From: Amblyomma americanum | Lineage: Eukaryota > Arthropoda > Arachnida > Ixodida > Ixodidae | Assembly: GCF_052857255.1 (NCBI RefSeq) | Contig: NC_135500.1 | Coordinates: 158,253,689-158,317,688 of the forward strand | Direction: 5' to 3' | DNA length: 64,000 nt | Shown: piece by piece, positions 34,409 to 46,700 of the stretch | Position numbering within the stretch: the first letter of the stretch is position 1 | Layout of the letters: each line of letters begins with the position of its first letter | The notes under the pieces: model-generated | What the model saw: only the letters and a program-made list of their open reading frames with translations | What the model was told of the DNA's origin: nothing | Database searches by the model: none | Translations under genes and position numbers: made by a program

Positions 34409-35459
34409 TATTTTGGTGGCATTGAGACAATATTAGAAGCAGTGGAGAGCCTTACCTGAACTGACATCTTCAGGCCCGGTTAATTAACTTGTGACGATGC
34501 TGTGACATCCAACCACCTGGACCTATCTTATGACACACGAAGCCGGGTTTTTTTAATGCAGTTTAGCAGTAAGGCTTCATTTCATTGGTAAACATGCCGG
34601 TTCCAAAACCTGTGCCCATTTCAATTTACTTTGAAATGTACGCCCAAATCACTGGCTATTTACTCATCGAGTGATCTCCAGTCTGAGACAATATATACAT
34701 GTGCATCTAGAGCTACTGCAGCATCTGTTCTGAGATTGAGAACGCAGTACTTAAGGGTTTTCGTGAGCGCTTTAGCAAAGTAACTCAAAAATTGACACCG
34801 CGGCTGCTTAAACACTCGTTGATATCCCTGCTGAAATGCGGCAGCATTTAGGAGCTCCTAGTTGAACACTTCTAAAAAAGATTGCTCTACATGTGGTGTT
34901 ATTTGAAGATCGAATTGTTCTCGTGAAGAAAATTGTTTCAGAGGATGCGTACACAGCAATAAAATTGTAACTTTATTATGTTGAAAGTGGTATTGCTGAC
35001 TTTGTTTTACCTAACACCACGTGAATAAAACCTGTTCATATAACCACCATCTCTGTCAACGCTCATAATGTGGGGGCCGTTTCCAGGCACTTACTGCTGA
35101 GGCATTTTAACCTGATAGCATTAAAGGGTCTCTGAAAGGGGCTCTCAATAAAGGTGCGGTATTTCTGGGATGTTAAAGGACGCCATTTCACGAATATCTC
35201 CCAGCAAGTATTTTTTAATGCGATTTGTAGAAGCTGAGTTATCTTTAGTGAAAATTTGAATTTCATCGCCTACGTGCCTTTGCCTTTCCTCTCGTCTTAT
35301 TTTGCATTCTCAAAGGATGGCACTCCTCGCCGGCCCCACCGCTGATGCGCGCGGAATTGTTTCGATGAGCGGAGCTTCCTTAGCCTCAGGAGCTACGCTG
35401 CACACCGGCGTAGACATGTTAGTAGCTGACAGTCGAAATAATATAACCAGCAACCCTCT
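34409..35459. other. Unassigned DNA
   Basis: No frame above 70 residues with a motif; no repeat recognised. Confidence 0.4.
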
Positions 35460-35538
35460 TGAATCTAAGAAAAATAGAATGCAACCACAGAAGAAAAAAA
35501 TAACAAGACACAAGCGCTGTTTTTTTTTCTTAGATTCA
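35460..35538. repeat. Short inverted repeat, 15-bp perfect stem
   Basis: 'tgaatctaagaaaaa' (35460-35474) is exactly inverted at 35524-35538 around a loop of about 49 bases. Could form a hairpin; no element is recognised around it. Confidence 0.75.
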
Positions 35539-35719
35539 GAATGCATCTTCTAGCCTAAAACTAAGTCTTAACCAATAGCCCTCTTTGAATGAATTACTCA
35601 GGAGACAAGTGGAGACTAATACATACCCCAATCTCACTTTATAGAGCAAAATATATCCTTCAACATATGACAGCAAATGCCCGTTCTGCTGAGAACACTC
35701 AACGCTTTATCACGTTACA

Positions 35720-35938
35720 TGGGCCTGCCAGAAAACAGAGGCAGCGCCAGTAAACAACACACTAACACAGGAGCAGTGGGAGGTTGCGCTGTCCTGTTCG
35801 ATGCCTGCAGAACAGGTCATGCTGATCGACAGGGCTCGCAAAGACTGCAAAGGCCACTGGGGAACTGGACTGAGGTACCCACCTATGCCGCGAAAATCCT
35901 CCTTGACAATAAAGTTTTTCATTCATTCATTTATTCAG
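35720..35938 (+). mobile_element. LINE 3' end with (ATTC)n tail
   Basis: One frame reads 'NTQEQWEVALSCSMPAEQVM' and 'LIDRARKDCKGHWGTG', resembling the C-terminal 'TxEQWE...Qxx(L/I)vxRA' block of arthropod non-LTR retrotransposons. It is followed by 'ctccttgacaataaagtttt', a polyadenylation-like signal, and then 'cattcattcatttattc'. Only the extreme 3' end is present, as is usual for 5'-truncated LINEs. The clade is not determined. Confidence 0.6.
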
Positions 35939-38411
35939 GAACGTGCGCAAGAGGGGGGTGCGAGCATGAAAATGTCGCCAGAGAGGGCTGGCCAAATTTC
36001 GCGCGCGTTTGTGTGTTCTCTGCACTGTGCAGAAGCCTATTATTTGGGTTAGGTCATCGTGGCGAGGTAAGCCAGTCACTCAGCGAATTACGTACTGTCG
36101 TCAAAAGCGTTTCAAAGCCACTTTCAGAGCAGCGTTCATCAGAAACAGTGACATCGTCCCTTATGTGTCTGACGTTATTGAGTAGCGAAATTCCGGATTC
36201 ATAGAACAGGTTTGAAGTCAGACGTTCAGCGGTGTAATTGAAAAGTGATTAAAACAGTGCATAAATTTCAATTAAAAGGTCGCAACGTGGCTCAATTCAT
36301 ATTCAGAGATGTAATGATATAAATTAAATGTAGTGCGCCGAAAAGAAGCCTGTGGCAATTAGAAGGGAATCGAACTTTCTGCTACGTTCCTCAGATTTCA
36401 AGGCAATATGCCACTAGTTTGCAGCTTTTAATGCGGTCCAAGTGTTGCAGTTTAAATCATGCGCTTAGCCCGGAAAGGAATGTAATAAGGGCATAGCACT
36501 CGCATGAATGGTAACTACCACTCTGTCTTTAATCCGCTGTCGTGTGACGTTTTTCTTAGAAAGCGCGTAAACGAAGCGGTTACATGTGCTTAGGTTGCCC
36601 TTGTGCAAGCGCTTACTCGGTTAGCTCATACATTTTGCGCCATCAGAGTTTCAACCTTCGCGAATGCAAGGTGAAGGACAATTGCCGGTGTAATCTGTAT
36701 TAATAATTTCAATCGGTTAGCAAATCCCTATGGGAAATATGATGGTTAGTGGAAATATACTTTACAAGAGTTCTTGTAGATCTAATTGGTTCGTTTCTCC
36801 TGACGCCATGAAAATTTCCCCAAAAACCACAAAAGAGTGAAAGAAAGCATCACAAGACTGGAGCAGTAGCGGTAAAAAACCAATCTGAGTTCCTTACTTG
36901 AGAGTACGATGATGAAACACAAAATTCAAAAGCTTCTCCATCTCCCTATGTGTCGCCTAGTATACAGAAGAATCGCGTGGTGTTTTAAAATCTTGGTATT
37001 CAAGGATATGGATGTATTTAGAACAATGTAGAGCACTTAAAAATGAATAACATTTTTCAGCGCCCGGTAAGTTTTGTGTTTCGTCCAATCGAAACATGGG
37101 ACGCACCACAAGTATGTTGCTTGATTTCTTTACTCGATACTGCTATAACAAGCATTTTTTTTAATTTTTAGATAAGTATCTTTTTGAAGTTCATGCACTT
37201 CAGATTTGCGCAACTTTTTGTTAGGCGCTTCCTTCGCTGATCAAGAGAGCGCTAAATTCTATATCTTCATTGTTGTCCATTGCTCTAGGGTAACAACGGT
37301 AATGTCATCGCTCCTATCTTTGTAACTAGAATGTCTATAAACTTTCATTTCCAACTCTTCGCCCGTTCAAGATTCCTTCCGTTCATTCGTTATTAAGTCA
37401 ACAAATCATCGTTTATTTGTCTCAACAGTAAGCTACAATGTTTTAAGCAAAATCTATGCTCCTTTCGTCGAATTATTAACACCAACTGGTTCTGCCCCTT
37501 TGTCCCCCGTGAATTTTGCGGGCTCTGTCGTCAATATTCCCACTTTATAGGCTGGCGAATCAGACGTTCTTACTAAGATAAGTTCCTTATTATGCTCCGC
37601 CTGTCAAATTCTGGATCCAGGGGTCACGACGCTACTCTAATGGTTTTGTCAGGTTATCCAGTTCAGCGGCGGTGATTGTGGGCGCCTGCAGCGGGAACTG
37701 TATTCAGAGTTTAGGCTATGTGGTGCAATAGCACCATGAAAAAAAGGCACCTGTATTCCTGACTAAGTGGCTATTGCGACTACTATACTGGCACCCCATG
37801 AAGACACCTCATAGCGTTTCATTTACAACACATGAAACACCTCTTATATCGCTTTCTATTATAGTTCCTTTTCACCTACGGTAGCACTTAGAGGCTTCAA
37901 TAGTAAGAGAAGTAATCATCGTCTCATCTATCAGACTTATCGCGCAGTGTACACTGCGGTATTCCCCAGAATAACAGCTCATCCCGCAGCGTTAAAGGCA
38001 CCCGGTAGCAAAAAACGGCGCATTGGCCTTGTAAGCAGAGGCAGTTTTTCTTGTTTTTGACGTAGTAGCTCAAATTTCCTAAACTTTGGTTCTTATGTTG
38101 AAATTCTCTAAACGCAGCCGTGTTCAAAACCTTAAACATCACAGTCACCTATTAACAAGAGTGTTACAGTAATAATATTCTGTAATTTGTTAAAAGAAGA
38201 TACATCGCAGATATTTTGAACACGAATATTTTGTTTAGACATTTAATTGTTAATTTTTGTGACGTCCTCTCTTCGCGAAAAAAATTGTGTGCCATATGCT
38301 GGCGAAGAAACTTACACGACACTTAGCCTGTCCGTAAGAGTACAATGCAATGGCATTAGTTATCTCCTCCGTGCAAGTAATCCTTCTTTTTCATAGATTC
38401 ACAGATCGCGA
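35939..38411. other. Unassigned DNA
   Basis: AT-rich with no informative frame. Near 36360-36430 a minus-strand 'agttcgattccc' could be a lone B-box remnant. Nothing else recognised. Confidence 0.4.
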
Positions 38412-38720
38412 GGAGCCTTCATACCATTCCTGAAGAACTGGTGAAGCAGTTAAACGCTACGCAACAGACCTGGCGGGCGGCTTTTTGAAACAGCCACCGG
38501 TCGAGCTCCAGAGATCCAGGTCGCGACCCGGAGGTCTCTAAGGTTCATTTTTTTCTCAGAACATTTTTCGGGAGGCTGTCTATTTCTCAGCCAATCAGCT
38601 GATGCGTAGCGCCAGAGTGTGGAGGAGGAAACTCCAATGAACTAATTAGAAATATTTGATTACCATCAGCCACTGTGGGCAGTTTGCCCACAAGCCGATG
38701 GGCAGGTGGCACGCCTCATC
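38412..38720 (+). repeat. SINE-3 copy, longest of the group
   Basis: Begins 'ccttcataccattcctgaag', then 'aactggtgaagcagttaaac', then a self-complementary part with 'cgggcggctttttgaaacag' and 'gtcgcgacccggaggtctct', and ends 'cactgtgggcagtttgccca' and 'gatgggcaggtggc'. Start and end blocks match the copies at 29351 and 43525. Confidence 0.72.
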
Positions 38721-40187
38721 TTTAATGCTATATTAATACCAAAACACATGAAATTGAAATGAGAAGAAACACATCAAAACTTAATGACAGAAAAGCTAGC
38801 ACATACTTCAGCATAGAAAAAGTACGTCCCCTGATTATAGTGAGCAATATACATCATTACCTTATTAGTCTCCCAATGATGATACCATAAATTTAAAGAA
38901 AGGATGAAAAAAGCCCCACCTATGCTGCTTGTTTTTTTTTTTTTTTACTGTTGCCTTTCGTCAAGTATCGCTAAAATAAGGACGGCAAAATCTGGGCGCT
39001 TTCCGAGGACATGGAACGTGTCCACCCAACAAGGAGAAAAAGAGATCAATACCTCCAAACAGCCACACAAGAGCGAACAGAGTTTGCGTAGAGACAAGAG
39101 CACACGACTGACGACATTTTAATTAGCCCTCTTGTGAGACTTTATATGGCGTGTGGCACTTTGTAACATGCTATTGTATACAACGAGGGGGACCGACACA
39201 CTATGGAGGACGCCGAGAAAGGCAGATATGGAATCCGAGGTTTGGGAGTGGAGTAACACGTGCTTAAGAACTTGGGCCGAGGGCTCACAATGGCTGCGCG
39301 TTGCTTCACTTTGGTTAGTTATTTGTAATATATAGTCAACTATTCTCATGGCTATGGTGATTAGTTAGGAAACTTGTTTACGATTGGCTCATCCTCGAAT
39401 ATGGAGCGCAGATAAACCAGTGGCAAACACTGTTCTCAACACAAAATGATTTTCTCCAGGTCTTCAGATATCTTATTTCGTTCCGAAAAAATGGCGACAA
39501 TGAATAACGGCCGCAGTGGAAGATATGAATCAATATACGCAGACAGAAAGGGGATCCGTTTCAATGGGCAGCTGTCCTCTCCGGGATAAGTGTGCACTGC
39601 AGAAACGATGTCGCCGATGGGGCTTTCAACGCTTGAGTGCATTCACCCGATAATCGACTGAGCTGCCGTTTCTCTGCAGAGACAATGCAGCCAGAGTTTC
39701 CCCCAACGACATGCTTCAAAATATTTTCCGCAGGGAAAACACCAGAATACACTTACAAAACGCCCCCGTTCATGACGACCCTGAAAAAAAAAGGAAAAAC
39801 ATTTCCGATAATGGCATGGAGAATATCGATGAGATTCCTTGCCTTTTTCCCCTTTCCTAAACGCGAAACGCTACTTGAAAATCATAGACGGCTTCAAAAG
39901 ATCGAACTCATTTTTGTGACCCTAGTTGAGAAGAAGTGCGAGAGTTAAACTGTTCATCACCATCTGATATAAACGGTGAAATGCACAGGGTGGAAAAACA
40001 TTCAACGTGTTGCTCAGAAGCAGAGAGACAACTAAAACCATTATTTACTATTATTTTGCGTGCGCTGCTTCCCTCTGAGGTAGCCCATCGGTCGCCGTGT
40101 ATACGTAGCCACTAATTAGGTGACACTAATTAATAGTTAGATCTTTGAAAGGAATCCTCTTTAATAAAATATATTTGCATTAGAGGC
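38721..40187. other. Unassigned DNA
   Basis: Frames up to 103 residues (39637-39948 +) without motifs. Nothing recognised. Confidence 0.4.
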
Positions 40188-40267
40188 GCAATTACTCATA
40201 TCATTCCACCGAAGCTTTTCTTTGTAGCCGTACGGCTGTGCTTTAGTAGATGCTAACGAGCAATTGC
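40188..40267 (+). repeat. SINE-2 body fragment with a folded-back end
   Basis: 40211-40267 ('ttctttgtagccgtacggct', 'tttagtagatgctaacgag') matches the SINE-2 body. The preceding 'caattactcat...ccaccgaag' matches the opposite strand of the same body, so the fragment is a small imperfect palindrome. The tRNA head is absent. Confidence 0.6.
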
Positions 40268-41753
40268 TTTCTTATTCATAATTATTGAAGAAAATGAACA
40301 TCGCTCTTCGTAACCTGACAGCTATAACCTGCAAATCCTGTCACATTCCCCACAGCCTTTGCATTTTAATCAGAAACGCCGTTACAAAACGGAATTTTAC
40401 AAATCTGCAAAATAGGTGGTTACATGCTGCAATACGCCGACCTCCATCCCTGTTACGGCTCCTCGGAAGCTTCCACTGGGCGCTTGGCATGCGGAAAACG
40501 TATTGCGAAAGCCTGAGAAATATCAGGAGCTGAATTTCGTGTCTCAATGTGCCGCATCTGCTTCGTGAGCCAAGTTCCAACACTAATGGGAAAGCCACTG
40601 CATAAAGACGCGGCAGTGGAGGATGAAGGTACCTCAGTCCTGTCCCAAAGTCTTAACCGACGTCTTGACACCGCAGGCGCGTGTCCGAGAGGAGACGAAG
40701 GCCAGGCACGTTCATCCGCCCACTCTTCTTGACCAACGGCTGCTAACGAGCCAACGTGACGAACTGGCTAAGCGTTTTTTCGTGGTGAAAAGCACACAGA
40801 AGAACTTCCCTGTCTTCTAAAACCTGAGTTAAGCCCCAGATTCCACCGCTTAAAGTTTCTTTGCTCGACCTGACATTACTGTACTTCGGCTCTGTTCATA
40901 CGGTTCAGCTCTCAAACGCACCCATATGTGATGAAATATTAAGTTTCCGCCGCTCACGCCATTTTTGCGCGGTTAGTTTGACGGGTTTACATTCTTCTTA
41001 CTTTATATTTTTTGTCTACGCCACTCATCGTGGTAGAAAATGGGCAATGCAAGAAGAGAAGGTAAATACACACGCAAGAAACAAAGGATCGCGTATGAAT
41101 TTTGTTGTGCCTTGCATTTCATTCTGCCAGTTTCGTAAATAAGGTTGGTAGTACAAAGCTTTCCTAACGTAGAGGCTCGAATTTATAATGCGCCATAGCC
41201 CGGAACTCAATAACTAATCAATACGACTTTGAATAGATATGATTTGGTTATTCTCAGCAGCAATTCAGGGACACTGAGTCAGCGCGCTCGTCAATCTATG
41301 CCGTATTCTGAAACCAAAGTGCCACACTTCAATAAACCCGAAATAAAAACAGCGGCTCCTTGATTTGCAGTTCTAAGAAAAGTGATAATGTAAAAAACGC
41401 ATGCTTCAGTACATAGAGCGTTGGTATTCGCGCCTTCAAAACGCCCGCTTACTCTGCAAACACATACACAGTTGGTCGAGCTCTCCGGGAAGCGGCACGC
41501 ATAGAAGATGCGAGAGTGAAGCAAGTCTCATACTACAACATCTATTCTTTTGATATTATGACGGCCACTGAAGTAGGTCCTTTGACTTACGTAGTATATA
41601 AGCGGCTATACCATCCTCCAATTTAGTGCTAATTAGAGAGCTAGATCCAAGCCGCCATGTTAGCCATTCGCTAAAACTTTTGTGAGCAAAGCCGTTATTG
41701 CAATGCGCAGCAAAAAATTCGCGGGGCTTTCATTAGAGCAAGCCGTGTAGTAA
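40268..41753. other. Unassigned DNA
   Basis: Overlapping short frames at 40285-40820, none recognised. No repeat seen. Confidence 0.4.
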
Positions 41754-41995
41754 TAGTTAATAATTGGTTTTGGGGGGAAAGGATATGGTGCAGTATCTGT
41801 CTCATATATCTTTGGACACCTGAACCGCGCCGTAAGGGAAGGTATAAAGGAGGGAGTGAAAGAAGAAAGGAAGAATAGGTGCCGTAGTGGAGGGCTCCGG
41901 AATAATTTCGACCACCTGGGTATCTTTAACGTGCACTGACATCGCACAGCACAAGGGCGCCTTAGCGTTTTTCCTCCATAAAAACGCAGCCGTGT
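41754..41995 (-). repeat. Ruka-headed (ATT)n SINE, 5'-truncated
   Basis: The minus strand has the shared core 'gtgcgatgtcagtgcacgtt' and the alternative 3' half ending 'ccttTCCCCCCAAAACC' and a short AT-rich tail. It stops at 'ggctgcgtttttatggagg' with no tRNA head. It closely matches 6721-7018, including the 'gcgttttt...ggaggaaaaa' part. Confidence 0.88.
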
Positions 41996-42660
41996 AGCCG
42001 CGCATTTCAATTTTAACGCGATAGTCTTACAGGCCCTCTTACCCAGAAAATCCGGCGTCGGCGTTGTGAGCGAACAATCACGAGCATGGCTCTGGTAGTT
42101 GCTGCCCAGAGAACACTATAGGAGGTTTAGCGTCTAATGAAACGCGAACAGCAGAGTGTGGTCAAAGTCCATTTCACGCCTTCTTCCTGTCGCTATCAGA
42201 GACAGGCGCACTCATCCGGTTTGGGAGAGTTTTGCTTCTGTTTTATTTGAAGGTCGTTGTCTCATTTTGCCACTGGAGGACCATATTCCTACTTTCCATT
42301 GATCTCAACTCGCGCAGCGCCGTTTCGCTTACGGCCACCTCTGTGGATCGCATAGGTGAAGTGAGCGCTCTTTGCTCCTTGTCCAGTAGGGCTTTGATTT
42401 TTCCCCCATCCTCGGCGTGCTATCAGCGTCTGGGTGTGCTGCGAACAAATAAATGTGGACCAGTTGCGCAAATAAGGAAAGGAAAATAAGAAAGGAATTT
42501 CGCAATATTAAGTTCGGTGGTCATTGCATTAAAGGACTCCTACCTCAAATATGGCAGGGTCGACATGCACATAAGACAGGAAAGGCACACCTGGAGTTGT
42601 AGGCTGTATAAATTTGCTGGCGCTGGTACCAGTGAACATAAAACGTAGACACTAATGTAG
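41996..42660. other. Unassigned DNA
   Basis: No recognised feature except the possible decayed C-terminal part of the Tc1-like element downstream of 42660 on the minus strand. Confidence 0.35.
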
Positions 42661-43030
42661 AACACAACGCAGCGTAGTTTTTTGTGGTCGACTGCTAACA
42701 CAAGCCATGCTTTTCTGTTTGCCTCTGAGACTCGGTATATAGGCCTTCGCAGAACAGCCTCATATAGACGACGTCTACTGGTTGACATGCTAGAACACAA
42801 CTGGTAAGTCGAAATGCTGGGCGTGTGTGCTGCAGCGGCCGCAATAAGTAGATCTTGATCCTTGCTGGTAACCCACTGCCTGCGTTCACGAAGCGCGCTC
42901 CCAAGCCGTCCGACACCACAGAATAGCTTGAAAATACCCTTAATTATAGACACTGGACGACCTGTTTCCTTAGAAATGACGCGTTGCTGCATACCGTGAC
43001 GGCAGAGAGAAATGATTCGCACTTTATTTT
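42661..43030 (-). pseudogene. Tc1-like transposase, N-terminal remnant
   Basis: Within a 192-codon minus frame starting 43118, residues about 34-155 read 'RIISLCRHGMQQRVISKETG', 'GRLGSALRERRQWVTSKDQD', 'LLIAAAAAHTPSIS', 'RRLYEAVLRRP' and 'NRKAWLVLAVDHK'. This is the paired-type helix-turn-helix DNA-binding half of Tc1-like transposases, with the 'GRP(R)' hinge replaced by 'RRQW'. No DDE catalytic core follows in frame, and I could not find the inverted repeats. It is a remnant distinct from the mariner at 32.9 kb. Confidence 0.75.
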
Positions 43031-43524
43031 TGGGCCGTATGGTCACGCGTGAATGTTCGATTATAGTGTATTTGAGCTTTTCTGTTGGCGATAAAGTTGA
43101 GCTGACTGCCAGGAACAAGCGATGCAGTAACCGTTGCGTTGCACATCAAGCGCAACGCGATCGCTCTTTTTCGCTGTTCCCATCCCAACCAGATGCTGAT
43201 AACACGGCGATGAGAAAAGGAAAATGAGAGAAGCAAAGCGCTGCAGGCCAGAGAGCTAAGAGCCCTCGCTTCATGCACGCGCACCCCAGCCGGTGTCGCC
43301 AGGGAAACCAATGGCGAAAGCGTGCTGTGCAAGTTGAGATCGGCGGTAAGTGTGCATGTGGCGCTCCAGGGGCAAAGCGGGAAAATAAACACCGAAGAAA
43401 ACAGAAGCAAAACGATCGCAAACCGAATGAGCGACCCTGTGTGTAATGGCGACAGGTAGACGTAGTAAACAGGACCTTTTCCCGTTGTTCGCATTTCATT
43501 TGACGCCGACAGTACGTTACCTAG
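43031..43524. other. Unassigned DNA
   Basis: Two overlapping minus frames (43024-43536 and 43146-43499), rich in Ser, Leu and Phe, have no motif. They are probably chance in a purine-rich plus strand. Confidence 0.35.
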
Positions 43525-43711
43525 CGGCGTAATCACAACCTGCCCACCAAACAGTTAGCAAACTGCCCACTGTGGCAGGGAGCATTTCAAGGAACGATTG
43601 GTCGAAGATCAACCTAGGCTGCACAAAGCCCACCGCTGGGAGCACCTCCCATCACAGGACAGTGACGAATCGCTTAGCTGCTGCGCCATTGTGTCAGGTG
43701 GGGTATGAAGG
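43525..43711 (-). repeat. SINE-3 copy
   Basis: The minus strand starts 'ccttcataccccacctgaca', then 'caatggcgcagcagctaagc', and ends with 'ctgccacagtgggcagtttg', 'ctaactgtttggtgggcagg' and 'ttgtgattacgcc'. Head and tail match the copies at 29351 and 38412. Confidence 0.72.
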
Positions 43712-46700
43712 CTACCAGGAATCGATGAATGTGAAGTAATGACATTCTGCATATATAGGAATTAAGCCATTACGCTTCTTTTCTCTAACTTAATGTCTAT
43801 CCAGGTCTTTTCTATCTGCCAGTAGTGACCATAAATACGACCCCATGCATGATGAAAGCACACTTCCTCCCCTCGTTTCCCAAATGAATATTAGAATACA
43901 AGCACAATCAAGCCATGCACTAGTTTTAAGGACTTTCTAACTTTATTCCCGCATTTGGCTTATTTATATCACTTTGAAATTTATGAGTACTATTCCGTAC
44001 TTTTCCGATTTCTTTCAGGATTGCTGCCTGTTTTGGGGTTTCTCAGCACAGGTTTTCACCCAGAGCTACGGCTGCCAGTTAGACAGATTGCATGTCAAGA
44101 GTTGCGCTTTTGTTCCTCAGATCGGTCTTCATTGAAAAGCAAAAGTTACCATGACATCTGTTGTGAGCAGCCACCTGAGTGTATTTGATTTCGCAGCATT
44201 TGTATTCAGAACATGGTAGCTACAGTAATTCTTCATTTTGTTGGACAATCAATCATGCTAGTCGTGTTGTTCACCACAAACGCGCCAATCTTTTTGGTAA
44301 TCGAAACTCTCAAAAATTTAGTTGTATCCCCGATAAAGAAAATTGAAATGATAAGCAAGCATTGCAGATAATAATGTATTTTGGGATTTCTACTGCCCTG
44401 TGCCATCGTGTACTGGAGCTATTATGCGCTTTAAAGAACGCTAGCACTGAGGCGAGTGTCAGAACTGAATCGCTCTGGTTTCATAAATTTCCAAATATTG
44501 GATAACTTTTTTAACTCAAACCTTAAAGAGCTTTTTTTTAAAGATCCCAGAAAACGCACTGTATTGTGCGTACTACCGAAAAAAACATTATAAAGAACAT
44601 TTCGAACATGGGAAAAAAACTTGTCGACAGCGCAAAAACATCTTTGATCTATTTCTTGAAAGAACATGCATAAGCTTTGAAGTAATCAAGTCCCCCACAA
44701 AACAAAGACACAAACAAGAAAATTAAAAAATTTGCGCGAAACTGCTAGAAAACAAGAATACATATCGTTGATTATGGATGCCGCTAAAAGAAAGTGAATA
44801 GGGCTAAAAGTCATTTCGGCAAATTACTTTACGGCGTGCCGAGAAAATCTAGTCTTGTCAGTAGGTCCACGATATTTCAATATGCCCCGCGGCGAGCTCC
44901 AAGAGCCTATAGCGAAGTCCGCGCGCATGTTTTCAATTACCTATTATTGCTGCAGCCAAAGTTCATTGAACGAGACATTTCTGCCGTTTGGAGCCGGGTT
45001 TCTCTGGCTGCTTTTTTCTGGAGCAGGTTTTGGAACCCACCCGATTCTAATCTTAATAGAATGAAGGGAGTTTAGATGAAGCTGTTTTCCGCAGGCCTAA
45101 CTGTCCCGCAGATCATCAAACATAAGCGGAAATGGTAACGCGAGGAGCCATTTTTGGCTTGAAATTGCTATACGAGGTACGAGTGTATAACCCAACATGC
45201 AGGTGTTTCTTGCGTTTCATTGCACGTTGGAGCGCCGAAAACAGTTTTGTTTTTTAGGCTGTATAGTGTTTTGAAATCTTTTCTGGCTGTTCTTCGCAAG
45301 GCATAACTCCTGATTTCAGCCAGCACAAAGTGAAGCGGTCATTTCAGTGAGAATGTTCTTGCTTCCAAAATCCTGGCTCAAGCTTCTCTCTAGTACATAT
45401 AACGGAGGCATACTAACCTTTGGCACACACATACTCTGAAAGCTTCGCGCTTTTGTACATTTATTACAACGAAGATTGTGCCCTTTTTTTTAAATAGCAG
45501 CTGTTGGCCGGCAGCAACATTACAATAAAGGGCACAATGAACGCTGTTCGTAAAAGAGGATGCATTTTGTTTTCGGCACAAATTTAGCTCGTTCTTTCTT
45601 CAAAACAGCGAATCGGGTTGTTTTTTAGAACCGATTGAATTGGGAGAATTACTAAATTCAGACCTGGGAAACGGACGAGGTTTTGAAAGTCAGCCCGATA
45701 TATGCTTGTACTGGAGGTCGCCAGGCAAATGCTTTGAACTAAGAACTACAGACAAATGGACTGCGTTCAAAGCACAGCTTCAAATGTCCTGACCGAAGGA
45801 CTTTTTGATATGCTCGAATACATCTCGTGTCATCCCTCATTCGTCTCTCTTGACTCAATTTTTCTGAAATGTTTCCACATTCCCCGCGCTCACACTGTAG
45901 GGGCAAATCGGCTAAAACGCGGCTCGAGTTTCCACTTATCTCCTTCTTTTTTTCATTATAATGCACAAAAATTATAAAAGCAAATGCTTCATTCCTCCCG
46001 GCATCCGCATCAAGCACGAAACACGAAAAATTTATTATTAAAAAAATTTAGAAATCTTGTAGTTTGGCCAACCAATAGGGCAAAATTTGACAGTGCACGC
46101 AGTGTTTCCAATAAATGGACGCGAAGTTTTCTCCATGGGTCCCAACACAATCTCCGTGGTCCTCTCTTCATGATAAAAACTGATTCCAGACAAAACCTAG
46201 GTCAGTGTTTTTCCCTGACGTGCTAGAGACTAGGCCGTTCAACTACCAGGCTTCGCATGCAGCCTGGCTACACAATTGATTTCAATTTGAGACCTTTTTC
46301 GAAACCCTTTTCTTTTGCCTGCCACGGTTGTTTCTCTTTCACCTGCTTTTCTGTCCAATGGAGCCTAAATTTGGTTGGATTCGCAGTACCTGAATGCAAG
46401 CTTTCGGAAATCGTTGCGCGTCAGATGAAGGAAACTTGTTCCTTTGTCAATGTTTTGTACAAGAAGCCCTCCTTGCTCGCTGGAGAAAGCGTGGTGCTGA
46501 AATTTGACAGAATTTTTTCCATCTTCTTCTCATATTCGTTTACACCCCTACATCACTCCTCATGGGGCATCTATATATATACAAGACCGCTTCGTGACAC
46601 CGGCGTTCCCTGACGATCTTCAGTCCTTCCAAGTCTTAGTTGCACCGCTGGGACATTAATGTTTTCCTTTTTGTAATTTGAGACTATCCTCGAGACCGGT

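Noticed and set aside
43024..43536. 170-residue minus-strand frame
   Set aside because: Low-complexity Ser/Leu/Phe composition, partly overlapping the SINE-3 tail; no motif.
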